In this document: positions 1-10,645 of the stretch, piece by piece
Layout of the letters: each line of letters begins with the position of its first letter
How positions within the stretch are numbered: position 1 is the first letter of the stretch
Assembly (NCBI GenBank): GCA_017436845.1
Contig: JAFSCJ010000008.1
Span: 1 to 53,895 of the forward strand
DNA length: 53,895 bases
Direction: 5' to 3'
Origin: Muribaculaceae bacterium
GTDB taxonomy: Bacteria > Bacteroidota > Bacteroidia > Bacteroidales > Muribaculaceae
The notes under the pieces: model-generated
Told to the model about the DNA's origin: nothing
Seen by the model: the letters and a program-made list of their open reading frames with translations, nothing else
Database searches by the model: none
Position numbers and translations under genes: made by a program

Positions 1-124
1 CTTTTTTATTCCCGGCAAAATTTTTATCAACTTTTTTCTGAAAAATATTTTCGTCGGCACTTTCAAGCGGAGCTTCTTGCGCTCCAAAATCACCGTCGCC
101 ACGGTTATCCCTCAAAAGCGAGTG

Positions 125-155
125 CAAAGGTAGAAATTTTTCACGAAACCACAAA
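125..155 (-). promoter_or_regulatory. Strong Bacteroidota-type promoter facing out of the window
   Basis: Read on the minus strand, a TTTG (-33 element) lies 19 bases before TACCTTTG, a perfect match to TAnnTTTG. Transcription would start near 118 and run leftward off the window. The transcribed 118 bases contain GC-rich inverted stretches and A/T tracts but no convincing reading frame. That is compatible with a leader of an rRNA, tRNA or highly expressed operon just outside the window. The promoter match is direct; the stable-RNA idea is inference. Confidence 0.6.
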
Positions 156-276
156 ATAAATTTACAACTTTTTAATCAAAATTTCAGAAACCAATCTTAT
201 CTCGCTATGTGTTACCACATTATGACAATTCTTTTTTGAGCGTTTTTTTAATACCAAGCAATATCCCTATTTATTA

Positions 277-307
277 TTTGAGATTGACACATTTTTTATT
301 ATTTTCG
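277..307 (+). promoter_or_regulatory. Probable promoter of the DUF1460 gene
   Basis: TTTG is followed after 19 bases by TATTTTCG, which matches TAnnTTTG with one mismatch. The predicted start of transcription is near 313, leaving a leader of about 24 bases. The rest of the first 336 bases holds only this promoter, the outward promoter and AT-rich sequence; no gene is seen. Confidence 0.4.
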
Positions 308-336
308 CACAAAATTTAATGACACATTAATTTAAT

Positions 337-1197
337 ATGAAAAAAGCATTCATAATTATATTCTCTTTATACGCATTTTGTGCAAATGCAATCACGATAG
401 AGAAAGTGAGATTTCATAATGAAGCATCAGATACAACAAAAATCACAGAGATATTAGTAGCCACTGCAAAACAAGATTTCGATAACCCCAACAGCAGAGT
501 TGAATATATCGCCCGTTTGTTTTTAGGCAAACCTTATGTTGCACATACCTTAGAAAGCGAAGTTGAGATGCTAACAGTAAATATCGACGAAGTAGATTGT
601 ACAACTTTCATCGAAACCGTTATAGCGTTAGCTTATACCGTGGGAGAAGGACGTTCTTCTTGGAGAGATTTCATTCACAATCTTGAAAAAATCAGATATC
701 GCAATGGCCGATTAGATGGATATAGTTCGCGACTACATTATATCAGCGACTGGATTATAGATAATAACCATCGAGGAAATATTAAAGAGGTCTCTAACAC
801 ATTCCCTTTACACTCCTACCAAATAAAAAGCCTCGATTTCATGAGCAGAAATCGAGATAAATATTCTGCTCTAACAGATTCTTCGGAGTTTGAAAGAATA
901 AAAAATGTGGAAATTGGCTATAGAAATCATCGTTTCCCCTATATTAAGAAAGACAAACTTCGCAAAAAAGAGGTACAAATAGCATTTAAGAAGGGGGACA
1001 TTGTTGCATTGACCACAAGCATCAATGGCCTTGATGTAAGCCATCTCGGAATAATAACACTCATCAACAACATCCCTCACCTATTGCATGCATCTTCATC
1101 CAAAGGAGAAGTTACCATTGAAAGCAAGCCCCTCCACGAGACATTAATGAAAAGCCGCCTCAATACCGGTGTCAGAGTTATTCGCCTCAATCAATAG
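337..1197 (+). CDS. DUF1460 family protein, N-acetylmuramoyl-L-alanine amidase-like, secreted
   Basis: This 286-residue protein starts with a cleavable signal peptide (hydrophobic core about residues 4-16, then CANA), so it should act in the periplasm. The segment VDCTTFIET near residues 88-96 carries the cysteine typical of DUF1460 proteins, which are NlpC/P60-like hydrolases. The conserved histidine side is seen in VSHLGIITL and HLLHASS near the C terminus. The family is thought to cleave peptidoglycan amide or muropeptide bonds; the exact substrate is not known from sequence. The gene ends in tandem stops (TAG TAA). Its last bases overlap the 3' end of the convergent sulfatase gene by 11 bases, leaving no space for a terminator. 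Confidence 0.8.
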   Translation: MKKAFIIIFSLYAFCANAITIEKVRFHNEASDTTKITEILVATAKQDFDNPNSRVEYIARLFLGKPYVAHTLESEVEMLTVNIDEVDCTTFIETVIALAYTVGEGRSSWRDFIHNLEKIRYRNGRLDGYSSRLHYISDWIIDNNHRGNIKEVSNTFPLHSYQIKSLDFMSRNRDKYSALTDSSEFERIKNVEIGYRNHRFPYIKKDKLRKKEVQIAFKKGDIVALTTSINGLDVSHLGIITLINNIPHLLHASSSKGEVTIESKPLHETLMKSRLNTGVRVIRLNQ

Positions 1198-3013
1198 TAA
1201 AATCATCAAAGTACCTCGAATGAATTATCAGTTCGGAAATATCCCACGCCTCACGTTGCATTTGGATTACATTTTCATCAGAATATCCTATTAGCACGCC
1301 ATATCTATCAATTACCGAGCCAATTTTCGGAAATCTTAGCGCACTCATTCCTACGCCTTTCCAGCTATATTCATTAGCTCCAATTGCGTCTAAAATAGTA
1401 GGATACACATCTATTTGTCCTAACTCAGAATGACGAATTCCACCATATAAAGGATTTATTATGACCATGGGTGTTATCAAATCTTCAATAAACACATTTT
1501 CTCTGTTTTCTAATTTATTTTTATCATAGCCATTATGATCTCCAACTATTACAATTAATGAATTCTCATACAATCCCCGTTCTTTTAAATGCGTAATAAA
1601 TCTTAATAATTGCCTATCAAATGTATATACTAAAGACAAATAACCTTTTGCGTCATCTTTCAATGTCGTATTTTCAGCAATCCACACCGGACAAGGCGCC
1701 AAATCAAAAGGGAAATGCATTGATAACGATACAATCATCGAATAGAATGGTTGGGGTAACTCATCTAACAGATTTATTGCGTTCTCAAATACGATGCTAT
1801 CAACCTCATATTTTTCTAAATCATTATATTGTTTTTTATTAGTTACATCATACAAAGCATCAAACCCATAGCTTATTCTTGTTATTCCTTGATTTGCAAA
1901 TGTTGCCTCATCTCCAATAATCTCAACGCAATTATAGTTTTTCTTTTTTAATGCCTTAGCCAACGATGGATAAGCAACATCACCAAAAGTAACAGCAGTA
2001 ACAACATCCCTTGAAGGTAACAACCCTGTGTTATACATAAAATGAGCATCACAAGACCGACCGTTACACACTTGAGGGACAACATTTCTTACTACATAAT
2101 TAGACGAATCGCCAAATAATTGGCTAAGTGTTGGTGCTACCTTCTTTCCATCTATTTCATAATCAACAACCCAGGAATTTAATGATTCGACAACTATTAA
2201 AATCAAATTCTTATTTTGAATAGCATAATTATTATCATCGTACTGTGGTTTTCGATTAAAGAAATTGTTTATTTTGTCGTTCTCTTGATTTGTTAATTTT
2301 CTCTTAGGAGCAAAATCCGACATATAATGAATGATATATGCAACAAACCCGTTCATCATATAATAATCCATTCGGTGATAACCCCGCTCTTTCAATCTCT
2401 CCAATGTCGTTTCTATATAACAGTCTTTAAATTGCTTTTCATATCTATAATCATATCTATTAGCATATTGCTGAAATGAAAAAAACGACTGAGAAGTAGC
2501 AACGGTTATTAATGTTCCGACAAGCACTATCCAAACAAATCCTTTTTTGGGTTCATTTTTCAGTACCACCGATTTATAAAAGCAGTTATATAATATTGCA
2601 AGCAAAATACCGGGACAGAACAACAATAAATCAAGCCTATTTACAGAATCAATAATCGAAGACACCAATAATGAATTGACATTTTCAAATAAAAAATAAG
2701 AACTGAATGGCATGAGGTTTAAATATGTTCTCGCATACCAGATATTAGATAATTGCCATAATATCAAAAATAACAATACAAACCAAATCGCCCATCTATA
2801 TCGCGACGGGAACAACCAATATGGCAACGTTATAACAAATACATCGGAAAACAATATTAGCAAAATCGTATGAATACCATATGTATATGGCATATTCACC
2901 AAATCCAAGAAAATATATGTTTGTACAACCAATGCAACAACAATCAGCACATAAAATTGCACTGATTTATTTCTTACAAAATCAAATATATAATTCCTCA
3001 CACAAGTAAACAT
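1187..3013 (-). CDS. LTA synthase-like membrane sulfatase / phosphoglycerol or phosphoethanolamine transferase
   Basis: The protein has 608 residues: about five N-terminal membrane segments within residues 20-175, then an extracytoplasmic alkaline-phosphatase-superfamily domain from about residue 265. Metal-site motifs are visible: VVES (Glu276), GRSCDAHF (Ser320 where LtaS has its Thr nucleophile), SLSMHFPF and GDHNGYD. By family knowledge such enzymes move phospho-alcohol groups from phospholipids to envelope glycans or lipids. The actual acceptor here is unknown. It is a single gene between enolase and a convergent DUF1460 gene. The minus-strand promoter is weak: TAACTTTA at 3035-3042 differs from the -7 consensus in its last base. 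Confidence 0.8.
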   Translation of the reverse strand: MFTCVRNYIFDFVRNKSVQFYVLIVVALVVQTYIFLDLVNMPYTYGIHTILLILFSDVFVITLPYWLFPSRYRWAIWFVLLFLILWQLSNIWYARTYLNLMPFSSYFLFENVNSLLVSSIIDSVNRLDLLLFCPGILLAILYNCFYKSVVLKNEPKKGFVWIVLVGTLITVATSQSFFSFQQYANRYDYRYEKQFKDCYIETTLERLKERGYHRMDYYMMNGFVAYIIHYMSDFAPKRKLTNQENDKINNFFNRKPQYDDNNYAIQNKNLILIVVESLNSWVVDYEIDGKKVAPTLSQLFGDSSNYVVRNVVPQVCNGRSCDAHFMYNTGLLPSRDVVTAVTFGDVAYPSLAKALKKKNYNCVEIIGDEATFANQGITRISYGFDALYDVTNKKQYNDLEKYEVDSIVFENAINLLDELPQPFYSMIVSLSMHFPFDLAPCPVWIAENTTLKDDAKGYLSLVYTFDRQLLRFITHLKERGLYENSLIVIVGDHNGYDKNKLENRENVFIEDLITPMVIINPLYGGIRHSELGQIDVYPTILDAIGANEYSWKGVGMSALRFPKIGSVIDRYGVLIGYSDENVIQMQREAWDISELIIHSRYFDDFTID

Positions 3014-3060
3014 GATAACTTTCCTTATGACTGCTAAAGTTAATCAATATACATAATATC

Positions 3061-3102
3061 TCAAAAAAAAATTAAGGTCGCCCTTCTCTGAGCGACCTTA
3101 AT
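3061..3102 (-). terminator. Rho-independent terminator of eno
   Basis: A perfect 11-base inverted repeat (3071-3081 with 3092-3102) with a 10-base loop is followed on the minus strand by a run of eight T. It lies just after the enolase stop codon. Confidence 0.85.
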
Positions 3103-3122
3103 CAATATTTAATTTCTACAAA

Positions 3123-4424
<1,302 letters not shown>

Positions 4425-4482
4425 TTACCTTAAAAGCTTAGTAAAAATATTTGATTAATTATATTACGCATTTTTTGCGACA

Positions 4483-4490
4483 CAAAGATA
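4483..4490 (-). promoter_or_regulatory. Probable eno promoter (-7 element)
   Basis: TATCTTTG on the minus strand is a perfect TAnnTTTG match about 65 bases before the eno ATG. A TTTG lies 23 bases further upstream, slightly longer than the usual 19-21. This places a separate start site between the rplQ terminator and eno. Confidence 0.55.
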
Positions 4491-4519
4491 CAAAAAATTA
4501 ATGGCAGAATTATCAAATA

Positions 4520-4567
4520 TCCCAATAAAAACACAAATGGTTGCATCAATTTGCGATGCAACCATTT
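4520..4567 (-). terminator. Terminator of the ribosomal protein cluster
   Basis: A perfect 13-base inverted repeat (4535-4547 with 4555-4567) with a 7-base loop is followed on the minus strand by TGTGTTTTTATT. It lies 33 bases after the rplQ stop codon, where the long str-S10-spc-alpha transcript should end. Confidence 0.85.
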
Positions 4568-4600
4568 ATATTCAGAATTTATTCTTAATCGTTTTCAGAA

Positions 4601-5068
4601 TTATTCTGCTGCTTCTTCAGCCTTTGGAGCTTCTGCAGGAGCTGCATTGCTCTTGCGAGAACGACGTGTGCGTCCTGCTTTCTTAGCTGTTTTTTCTTTA
4701 AGCATGTTTTCGTTGTAGTCAACAAGCTCAATGAAGCAAGTTTTAGCGTTATCACCAAGACGATTACCAGTCTTAAGAATACGAGTGTAACCTCCGGGGC
4801 GATCAGCAATCTTTTGTGCTACTTCACGGAAAAGTTCAGTAACGGCTTCCTTGTTTTGAAGGTAGCTGAACACAACACGACGATTGTGCATTGTGTCTTC
4901 CTTAGCACGATTGATAAGAGGCTCAGCATATACACGAAGAGCTTTAGCCTTTGCAAGAGTAGTAAAAATGCGCTTGCGAAGGATGAGTGCAATTGTCATG
5001 TTAGCGAGCAAAGCTTCGCGGTGAGCTTTTTTGCGGCCAAGGTGATTAAATTTTTTATTATGTCTCAT
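4601..5068 (-). CDS. rplQ: 50S ribosomal protein L17
   Basis: The 155-residue protein begins with the typical [20 protein letters not shown] and continues with [11 protein letters not shown] and [10 protein letters not shown], the L17 core on the 50S subunit near the tunnel exit. A basic then Ala/Glu-rich tail of about 35 residues extends past the core, as is common in Bacteroidota. It is the last gene of the cluster, 5 bases after rpoA and before a strong terminator. Confidence 0.97.
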   Translation of the reverse strand: MRHNKKFNHLGRKKAHREALLANMTIALILRKRIFTTLAKAKALRVYAEPLINRAKEDTMHNRRVVFSYLQNKEAVTELFREVAQKIADRPGGYTRILKTGNRLGDNAKTCFIELVDYNENMLKEKTAKKAGRTRRSRKSNAAPAEAPKAEEAAE

Positions 5069-5073
5069 CGTTA

Positions 5074-6066
5074 TTACTCTTTATCTAATTTATATTTTGA
5101 AATGTCCATCCCGAAAGATAGGTTGAGGTTTGCGAGAAGTTCATCAAGCTCTGTAAGAGATTTCTTACCGAAATTACGGAATTTAAGAAGATCTGTCTTA
5201 TTAAATACAACTAATTCGCCAAGAGTTTCTACTTCGGCACTCTTCAAACAATTCAATGCGCGAACAGAAAGATCCATATCAACAAGTTTAGACTTGAGGA
5301 GCTGACGCATGTGAAGAACTTCTTCATCAAATTCTTCATTTCCATCGTTTTCTGTTGTTTCAAGAGTTATCTTTTCATCAGAGAAAAGCATGAAATGATA
5401 AATTAATATCTTAGCTGCTTCTTTCAATGCATCTTTGGGATGAATTGAACCATTAGTTGTGATTTCAATGATAAGTTTCTCGTAGTCGGTCTTCTGATCA
5501 ACGCGGAAGTTCTCAATAGCATACTTCACGTTCTTGATAGGTGTATAGATTGAGTCAATTGCCAACACGTTAATGTCATCATTTGGATTAACATTTTCTT
5601 CAGCTGGCACCCAACCACGACCTTTATTAATTGTGAGCTCTAATTGGAAACTTGCGTTAGGATCCAAATGACATATAACTAAGTCGGGATTGAGAACTTC
5701 AAAACCAGACAATACCTTACCTATGTCACCGGCTTTGAACACCTCTTGTCCTGACACTGAAATAGTAGCCTTTTCAAACTCTGTATCTTCTACGATTTGT
5801 TTGAGGTCAACTTTCTTGAGATTTAGGATAATATTAGTTACATCTTCCTTGACGCCAGGAATAGTATCAAACTCGTGTTGAACGCCATCAATGCGAATTG
5901 ATGAAATTGCATATCCTTCAAGAGAAGAAAGAAGGATGCGACGCAATGCGTTACCCACAGTTATACCATAACCAGGCTCCAATGGCTTGAACTCAAACTT
6001 ACCATAGAAGCTATCAGCTTCTAACATAAGGACTTTGTCAGGTTTTTGAAATGCTAAAATAGCCAT
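5074..6066 (-). CDS. rpoA: DNA-directed RNA polymerase subunit alpha
   Basis: The 330-residue alpha subunit has the dimerization domain (about residues 1-230, with [17 protein letters not shown]) and a C-terminal helix-hairpin domain (about 255-320, with [18 protein letters not shown] and [13 protein letters not shown]). It scaffolds assembly of RNA polymerase, and its C-terminal domain contacts upstream DNA and activators. It sits between rpsD and rplQ in the conserved alpha-operon order with short gaps, so it is co-transcribed with ribosomal protein genes. Confidence 0.98.
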   Translation of the reverse strand: MAILAFQKPDKVLMLEADSFYGKFEFKPLEPGYGITVGNALRRILLSSLEGYAISSIRIDGVQHEFDTIPGVKEDVTNIILNLKKVDLKQIVEDTEFEKATISVSGQEVFKAGDIGKVLSGFEVLNPDLVICHLDPNASFQLELTINKGRGWVPAEENVNPNDDINVLAIDSIYTPIKNVKYAIENFRVDQKTDYEKLIIEITTNGSIHPKDALKEAAKILIYHFMLFSDEKITLETTENDGNEEFDEEVLHMRQLLKSKLVDMDLSVRALNCLKSAEVETLGELVVFNKTDLLKFRNFGKKSLTELDELLANLNLSFGMDISKYKLDKE

Positions 6067-6084
6067 GGATCTTTATTTTAATTA

Positions 6085-6690
6085 TTATTTAGAATACAAC
6101 TCGACGATCAACTGTTCTTTGATATTTTCAGGAATATCTTCACGAGCAGGAATATGAAGCAATTTGCCGGCTTTAGCTGATTCATCCCATTCCAACCAAG
6201 GATATTTGCTGTGGTTGAAACCAGCAAGAGCATCAGCAATTACTTCAAGAGATTTAGATTTTTCGCGAACACCTACTACATCACCAGGTTTTACTGAGTA
6301 AGAAGCGATGTTAAGAACTGCACCATTAACAACAATGTGGCGGTGAAGGACCAATTGACGAGCAGCTGCACGAGTAGGAGCAATACCTAAACGATAAACA
6401 ACGTTGTCAAGACGAGCTTCGAGCAATTGAAGAAGCACTTCACCTTTCACACCCTTAGTGCGAGAAGCTTTTTCAAATAGGTTGCGGAATTGTTTTTCCA
6501 ATACACCATAAGTGTATTTAGCTTTTTGCTTTTCGCGGAGCTGAACGCCATATTCTGAAGTTTTTCTTCTTTTATTGACGCCATGTTGTCCTGGAGGATA
6601 ATTTCTCTTGGCCAATACCTTATCTTCACCGAAGATAGGTTCTCCGAATTTACGAGCAATTTTAGATTTTGGACCAGTATATCTTGCCAT
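6085..6690 (-). CDS. rpsD: 30S ribosomal protein S4
   Basis: S4 is a primary 16S rRNA binder that nucleates 30S assembly. The 201 residues show the N-terminal [18 protein letters not shown] and the S4 RNA-binding domain ([31 protein letters not shown]). The N-terminal zinc-type cysteines seen in some bacteria are absent, as is usual in Bacteroidota. A 149-base gap with a hairpin separates it from rpsK, the longest gap inside the alpha part, which could hold a regulatory leader. Confidence 0.98.
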   Translation of the reverse strand: MARYTGPKSKIARKFGEPIFGEDKVLAKRNYPPGQHGVNKRRKTSEYGVQLREKQKAKYTYGVLEKQFRNLFEKASRTKGVKGEVLLQLLEARLDNVVYRLGIAPTRAAARQLVLHRHIVVNGAVLNIASYSVKPGDVVGVREKSKSLEVIADALAGFNHSKYPWLEWDESAKAGKLLHIPAREDIPENIKEQLIVELYSK

Positions 6691-6739
6691 TTTTAATTCA
6701 TTTTTTTGTGAGACATCGAATGTTTCTTAGTGCAGCCGC

Positions 6740-6768
6740 GACCATAGAGAGGTGATAAAATTATGGTC
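6740..6768 (-). promoter_or_regulatory. Hairpin in the rpsK-rpsD gap, possible S4 leader
   Basis: The 149 bases between rpsK and rpsD contain a 7-base perfect inverted repeat (6740-6746 with 6762-6768) with a 15-base loop, and no reading frame. No perfect TAnnTTTG is present. In other bacteria S4 represses its own operon through an mRNA structure; a similar role here is inference from position only. Confidence 0.3.
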
Positions 6769-6839
6769 TTTCACAATCAAAACACTGCCACTTGTCTCTT
6801 GTTAAATAATTAGTGAATCACAAAAGAGAATTAATGATA

Positions 6840-7229
6840 TTATACTCTTCTTCTCTTAGGAGGACGGCATCCGTTGTGTGGAAGTGGAGTAACGTCGATG
6901 ATTTCAGTTACTTCGATACCAGCACCATGTACTGTACGAATTGCTGATTCACGACCATTACCAGGTCCTTTAACGTAAGCTTTCACTTTGCGCAACCCAA
7001 GGTCAAATGCAACCTTTGCGCAATCTTGTGCAGCCATTTGAGCAGCATATGGAGTGTTCTTTTTAGAACCACGGAATCCCATTTTACCTGCACTTGACCA
7101 AGAAATTACTTGACCTTCGCTGTTGGCTAAGCACACAATGATGTTGTTGAAAGATGAGTGAACATGTAGTTGGCCAGCGGCATCAACTTTAACGTTTCTC
7201 TTCTTAGCTGCGACTGTTTTTTTTGCCAT
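6840..7229 (-). CDS. rpsK: 30S ribosomal protein S11
   Basis: S11 forms part of the 30S platform next to the mRNA exit. The 129-residue sequence has the conserved [29 protein letters not shown] and the C-terminal [17 protein letters not shown]. It lies 9 bases after rpsM in the normal alpha-operon order. Confidence 0.98.
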   Translation of the reverse strand: MAKKTVAAKKRNVKVDAAGQLHVHSSFNNIIVCLANSEGQVISWSSAGKMGFRGSKKNTPYAAQMAAQDCAKVAFDLGLRKVKAYVKGPGNGRESAIRTVHGAGIEVTEIIDVTPLPHNGCRPPKRRRV

Positions 7230-7238
7230 ATTATCTTA

Positions 7239-7619
7239 TTATTTAGTAGCTTTCTTTTTGTTAGCAACAGTTTTCTTGCGACCTTTACGTGTACGAGCGT
7301 TGTTTTTAGTGCTTTGTCCACGAAGAGGAAGACCAATACGATGGCGGATACCACGATAGCAACCGATATCCATCAAACGTTTAATATTAAGTTGAATTTC
7401 ACTGCGAAGATCACCTTCAACTTTGTAGTTAGCGCTAATTACTTCACGTACTTTAGCTGCTTGAGCGTCGGTCCAATCTTTTACTTTGATGTTTTTATCA
7501 ACACCAGCCTTCTCAAGAATTGAGTTAGCTGCACTACGACCGATGCCGAAAATATAAGTCAAGGCGATTTCACCTCTTTTGTTTTGGGGGAGGTCAACTC
7601 CCACGATTCTTACTGCCAT
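7239..7619 (-). CDS. rpsM: 30S ribosomal protein S13
   Basis: S13 sits in the 30S head and contacts the P-site tRNA and L5. The 126-residue protein has [20 protein letters not shown], the helix-two-turn-helix region [17 protein letters not shown], and the basic tail [22 protein letters not shown] possible minor promoter element (TATTTTTG on the minus strand at 7642-7649) lies just upstream. Confidence 0.98.
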   Translation of the reverse strand: MAVRIVGVDLPQNKRGEIALTYIFGIGRSAANSILEKAGVDKNIKVKDWTDAQAAKVREVISANYKVEGDLRSEIQLNIKRLMDIGCYRGIRHRIGLPLRGQSTKNNARTRKGRKKTVANKKKATK

Positions 7620-7641
7620 ATCTTATTGACTAATTTATTTG

Positions 7642-7649
7642 CAAAAATA
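7642..7649 (-). promoter_or_regulatory. Possible internal promoter element before rpsM
   Basis: TATTTTTG fits TAnnTTTG in the 37-base rpmJ-rpsM gap, but no TTTG is found 19-21 bases upstream. It may give a secondary start for the alpha genes. Confidence 0.25.
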
Positions 7650-7656
7650 ACAAATA

Positions 7657-7773
7657 TTATCCTTGACGTAGTTTATACTTAGGGTTTTTCTTATTGATCA
7701 CATACAAACGTCCCTTGCGACGTACAATTTTGCTGTCTGGGGTGCGCTTCTTAACTGAGGCTCTAACTTTCAT
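7657..7773 (-). CDS. rpmJ: 50S ribosomal protein L36, cysteine-free form
   Basis: This 38-residue gene reads [15 protein letters not shown], then [23 protein letters not shown]. It matches L36, the smallest 50S protein. The four zinc ligands (CxxC...C...H) of the classical form are all replaced, so this copy should not bind zinc. It sits between infA and rpsM, its conserved place in the spc-alpha junction, 17 bases after infA. Confidence 0.95.
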   Translation of the reverse strand: MKVRASVKKRTPDSKIVRRKGRLYVINKKNPKYKLRQG

Positions 7774-7790
7774 ATCTTATAGTTTTATTA

Positions 7791-8009
7791 TTATTTGTAT
7801 CTAAATGCAATTCGACCTTTTGAGAGGTCATAAGGAGACATCTCGACGCGTACTTTGTCGCCGGGAAGAATTTTAATGTAATGCATACGCATTTTGCCTG
7901 AAATGTGAGCTGTGATTTCATGCCCATTTTCCAGTTCGACACGGAACATTGCGTTGGATAATGCCTCTACGATGACTCCGTCTTGTTCGATTGCAGCTTG
8001 TTTTGCCAT
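7791..8009 (-). CDS. infA: Translation initiation factor IF-1
   Basis: The 72-residue OB-fold protein ([50 protein letters not shown]) is full-length IF-1. It occupies the 30S A site during initiation and assists IF-2 and IF-3. It follows map by 9 bases, so methionine removal and initiation functions are expressed together. Confidence 0.98.
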   Translation of the reverse strand: MAKQAAIEQDGVIVEALSNAMFRVELENGHEITAHISGKMRMHYIKILPGDKVRVEMSPYDLSKGRIAFRYK

Positions 8010-8018
8010 ATAATAATC

Positions 8019-8801
8019 TTAAATAAATCTATCACCAAGCACCTCTTGGATATAGTCAAACGTTGTTAATATTTCTGCTTTTCCATTTATCACCGCTACT
8101 GTGTGCTCATAATGAGCTGAAGGTTTACCATCTTTTGTTGAACAAGTCCAACCATCAGATGCAATCTTCACATTGCGGCTTCCAAGGTTTATCATTGGTT
8201 CAATAGCAAGACACATACCATTTTTGATAACAGGCCCGATTCCACGGCGGCCATAATTGGGGACCTCAGGATCTTCATGCATCTTTTTCCCAATACCATG
8301 TCCACACATTTCACGAACAATTGTGTAACCACGAGATTCGCAATATGTTTGAATAGCATTAGCAATATCTCCAATGCGTTTTCCTTCAACACATGCTTCA
8401 ATTCCTTTATATAGAGATTCTTTTGTAGTTCTACACAAGTTTAGAACTTTCTCATCAACCTCTCCCACAGGGAAAGTGTAGCATGTATCTCCGTTAAAAC
8501 CTTTATACTCCACTACACAATCAGTTCCGATGATATCACCTTCGCGAAGAGTGTAGTTTGAGGGAAAACCATGAACTACTACTTCATTCACCTCTATGCA
8601 AAGAGTTCCGGGAAATCCGCCATAGCCTAAGCAAGCTGGACGACCGCCATTATCAAGAATAAATTCGCGAGCAATGGCATCTAACTTGTGAGTAGTAACT
8701 CCCGGTGCCACCCACTTGGCGACTTCGCCAAGTGTGCGACTCACGAGATTGTTAGCTTCTCTCATAAGCTGGATTTCTTCGGGTGTCTTTAGATAGATCA
8801 T
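8019..8801 (-). CDS. map: Type I methionine aminopeptidase
   Basis: The enzyme removes the N-terminal methionine from new proteins in the cytosol. The 260 residues carry the pita-bread metal ligands: the two Asp in GTDCVVEYKGFNGDTCYTF, His in EMCGHGIGKKMHEDP, Glu in AIEPMINLG and Glu in HYEHTVAVI. The downstream part TSKDGKPSAHYEHT is standard. It lies between secY and infA, the usual place in Bacteroidota spc operons. Confidence 0.97.
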   Translation of the reverse strand: MIYLKTPEEIQLMREANNLVSRTLGEVAKWVAPGVTTHKLDAIAREFILDNGGRPACLGYGGFPGTLCIEVNEVVVHGFPSNYTLREGDIIGTDCVVEYKGFNGDTCYTFPVGEVDEKVLNLCRTTKESLYKGIEACVEGKRIGDIANAIQTYCESRGYTIVREMCGHGIGKKMHEDPEVPNYGRRGIGPVIKNGMCLAIEPMINLGSRNVKIASDGWTCSTKDGKPSAHYEHTVAVINGKAEILTTFDYIQEVLGDRFI

Positions 8802-8830
8802 TTCAATCTTAAAGTAGCTTATGATTATGA

Positions 8831-10180
8831 TTAGTAGGCACTACCTGTTGTACGGCCCTTAATCTTTCCATCTTTCATCAATCCATCATAGTGATGCATC
8901 ATCAAGTGGCTTTCTACTTGTTGAAGAGTATCAAGTACTACACCCACAAGGATAAGCAATGATGTACCTCCAAAGAATTGCGCGAAGTTTTGGCTGATGC
9001 CAAAGAAACGTGCAAATGCGGGCAAGATTGCCACAATACCAAGGAATATAGATCCAGGCAATGTGATACGAGACATGATAGAGTCAAGATATTCAGCAGT
9101 TTTCTTACCAGGTTTGACACCAGGGATAAAACCATTGTTACGTTTCATATCTTCAGCCATCTGAGTAGGACGAACTGTGATTGCTGTATAGAAATAGGTA
9201 AATGCAACAATCATCACGAAATAAACAAGGTTGTACCAAAAACCATTAATATCAGAGAATGTGCTAAAGAAGCCTGTTCCGCTCTCACTTGATCCGAAGC
9301 CGGCTAAAGTGATAGGGATAAACATTATTGCTTGAGCAAAGATGATAGGCATTACACCAGCAGCATTAACTTTCAATGGAATATATTGACGAGCGCCACC
9401 ATATTGCTTGTTACCAACGATGCGTTTAGCATATTGTACGGGCACTTTGCGTGTACCTTGTACAAGAAGCACTGCACCAATAACAACAGCAAATAGAAGA
9501 ATTATCTCAACAATAAACATGATAAGACCACCTTCAGAACCTGTTGATCCCGGGAGGCGGCTTGTAAATTCATAGAAGATTGCTCCGGGGAAACGTGCGA
9601 TAATACCTACCAAGATGATGAACGAAATACCGTTACCGATACCACGGTCAGTAATGCGTTCACCAAGCCACATGATAAACATTGAACCTGCGGCAAGGAT
9701 GATAGTAAGGAATGCTATTGTCCAGAAACCCATAGCAACATGTCCACCGGCGCCATTAACTTGTACTTGTAGGTTTACAAGATAAGCAGGAGCTTGGAGC
9801 AAAAGAATCAATACTGTGAGATAACGAGTGTACTGGTTCAATTTTTGACGGCCACTCTCGCCCTCTCTTTGCATTTTTTGGAAAGAAGGCAATACCATAC
9901 CCAACAATTGTATCACGATTGAAGCAGTGATATAGGGCATAATACCAAGCGCAAAGATTGATGCTTGTGAGAATGCGCCACCTGAGAACATATCAAGAAG
10001 CTGCATGAGGCCACTCTTGTTAGTAAAATTAGCAAGAGCATCCAAATCATCGGGATGAAATCCGGGAAGCACAACGTAACATCCTAATCGGTACACGAGT
10101 ACCAATAGGAGTGTTACTATGATGCGCTTGCGCAGTTCCTCAATCGCCCAAATGTTTTTTATGGTTTGAATAAATCTCAT
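8831..10180 (-). CDS. secY: Preprotein translocase subunit SecY
   Basis: SecY is the channel of the Sec translocon in the inner membrane. The 449 residues contain about ten hydrophobic helices, the plug-region start LLDMFSGGAFSQASIFALGIMPYI split over two conserved motifs, and the cytoplasmic loop GNKQYGGARQYIPLKVNAAGVMP. The C-terminal half keeps NNGFIPGVKPGKKTAEYLD. It starts 5 bases after rplO, as in most bacteria. secE and secG are not in this window. Confidence 0.98.
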   Translation of the reverse strand: MRFIQTIKNIWAIEELRKRIIVTLLLVLVYRLGCYVVLPGFHPDDLDALANFTNKSGLMQLLDMFSGGAFSQASIFALGIMPYITASIVIQLLGMVLPSFQKMQREGESGRQKLNQYTRYLTVLILLLQAPAYLVNLQVQVNGAGGHVAMGFWTIAFLTIILAAGSMFIMWLGERITDRGIGNGISFIILVGIIARFPGAIFYEFTSRLPGSTGSEGGLIMFIVEIILLFAVVIGAVLLVQGTRKVPVQYAKRIVGNKQYGGARQYIPLKVNAAGVMPIIFAQAIMFIPITLAGFGSSESGTGFFSTFSDINGFWYNLVYFVMIVAFTYFYTAITVRPTQMAEDMKRNNGFIPGVKPGKKTAEYLDSIMSRITLPGSIFLGIVAILPAFARFFGISQNFAQFFGGTSLLILVGVVLDTLQQVESHLMMHHYDGLMKDGKIKGRTTGSAY

Positions 10181-10185
10181 TATTT

Positions 10186-10632
10186 TTAGACTTTATTGAT
10201 TGAACCACCAGCTGCTTCAATAGCTTGTTGAGCTGCAGCAGAGAATGCATTGGCTTCTACAGCAACCTTGCGAGTGATAGCGCCATTAGCAAGGATCTTG
10301 ACAAGTTGCTTACGGTTGATGTATCCTGCAGCGCGGAGCTCCTCGATACCCACCTTTTCAAGATTTTTAGCAACGGCAAGATTTTCTATATCGCTAATGT
10401 TGATAGCTTTATACTCTACGCGGTTGATATTTTTGAATCCAAATTTAGGCAAACGACGTTGCAAAGGCATTTGACCGCCTTCGAAACCGATTTTACGGCT
10501 ATAACCAGAACGAGATTTAGCACCTTTGTGTCCACGGGTAGAAGTACCACCTTTACCAGAACCGGCACCACGACCAATACGTGTTTTGTTCTTAGTTGAG
10601 CCAACGGCTGGTTGTAAATTACTTAATTCCAT
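10186..10632 (-). CDS. rplO: 50S ribosomal protein L15
   Basis: L15 is a late 50S assembly protein. The 148 residues start MELSNLQPAVGSTKNKTRIG and show the glycine- and arginine-rich extension GRGAGSGKGGTSTRGHKGAKS and the core FEGGQMPLQRRLPKFGF. The gene is tightly packed between rpmD and secY. Confidence 0.97.
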   Translation of the reverse strand: MELSNLQPAVGSTKNKTRIGRGAGSGKGGTSTRGHKGAKSRSGYSRKIGFEGGQMPLQRRLPKFGFKNINRVEYKAINISDIENLAVAKNLEKVGIEELRAAGYINRKQLVKILANGAITRKVAVEANAFSAAAQQAIEAAGGSINKV

Positions 10633-10645
10633 AGTTTGAAATATT

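Noticed and set aside
1..124. Reading frame or rRNA/tRNA gene at the left edge
   Set aside because: No frame of useful length and no cloverleaf or rRNA sequence could be recognised; only a promoter is supported.
4814..5305. Open frame of 163 codons across rplQ and rpoA on the plus strand
   Set aside because: It spans two convincing minus-strand genes and has no recognisable sequence.
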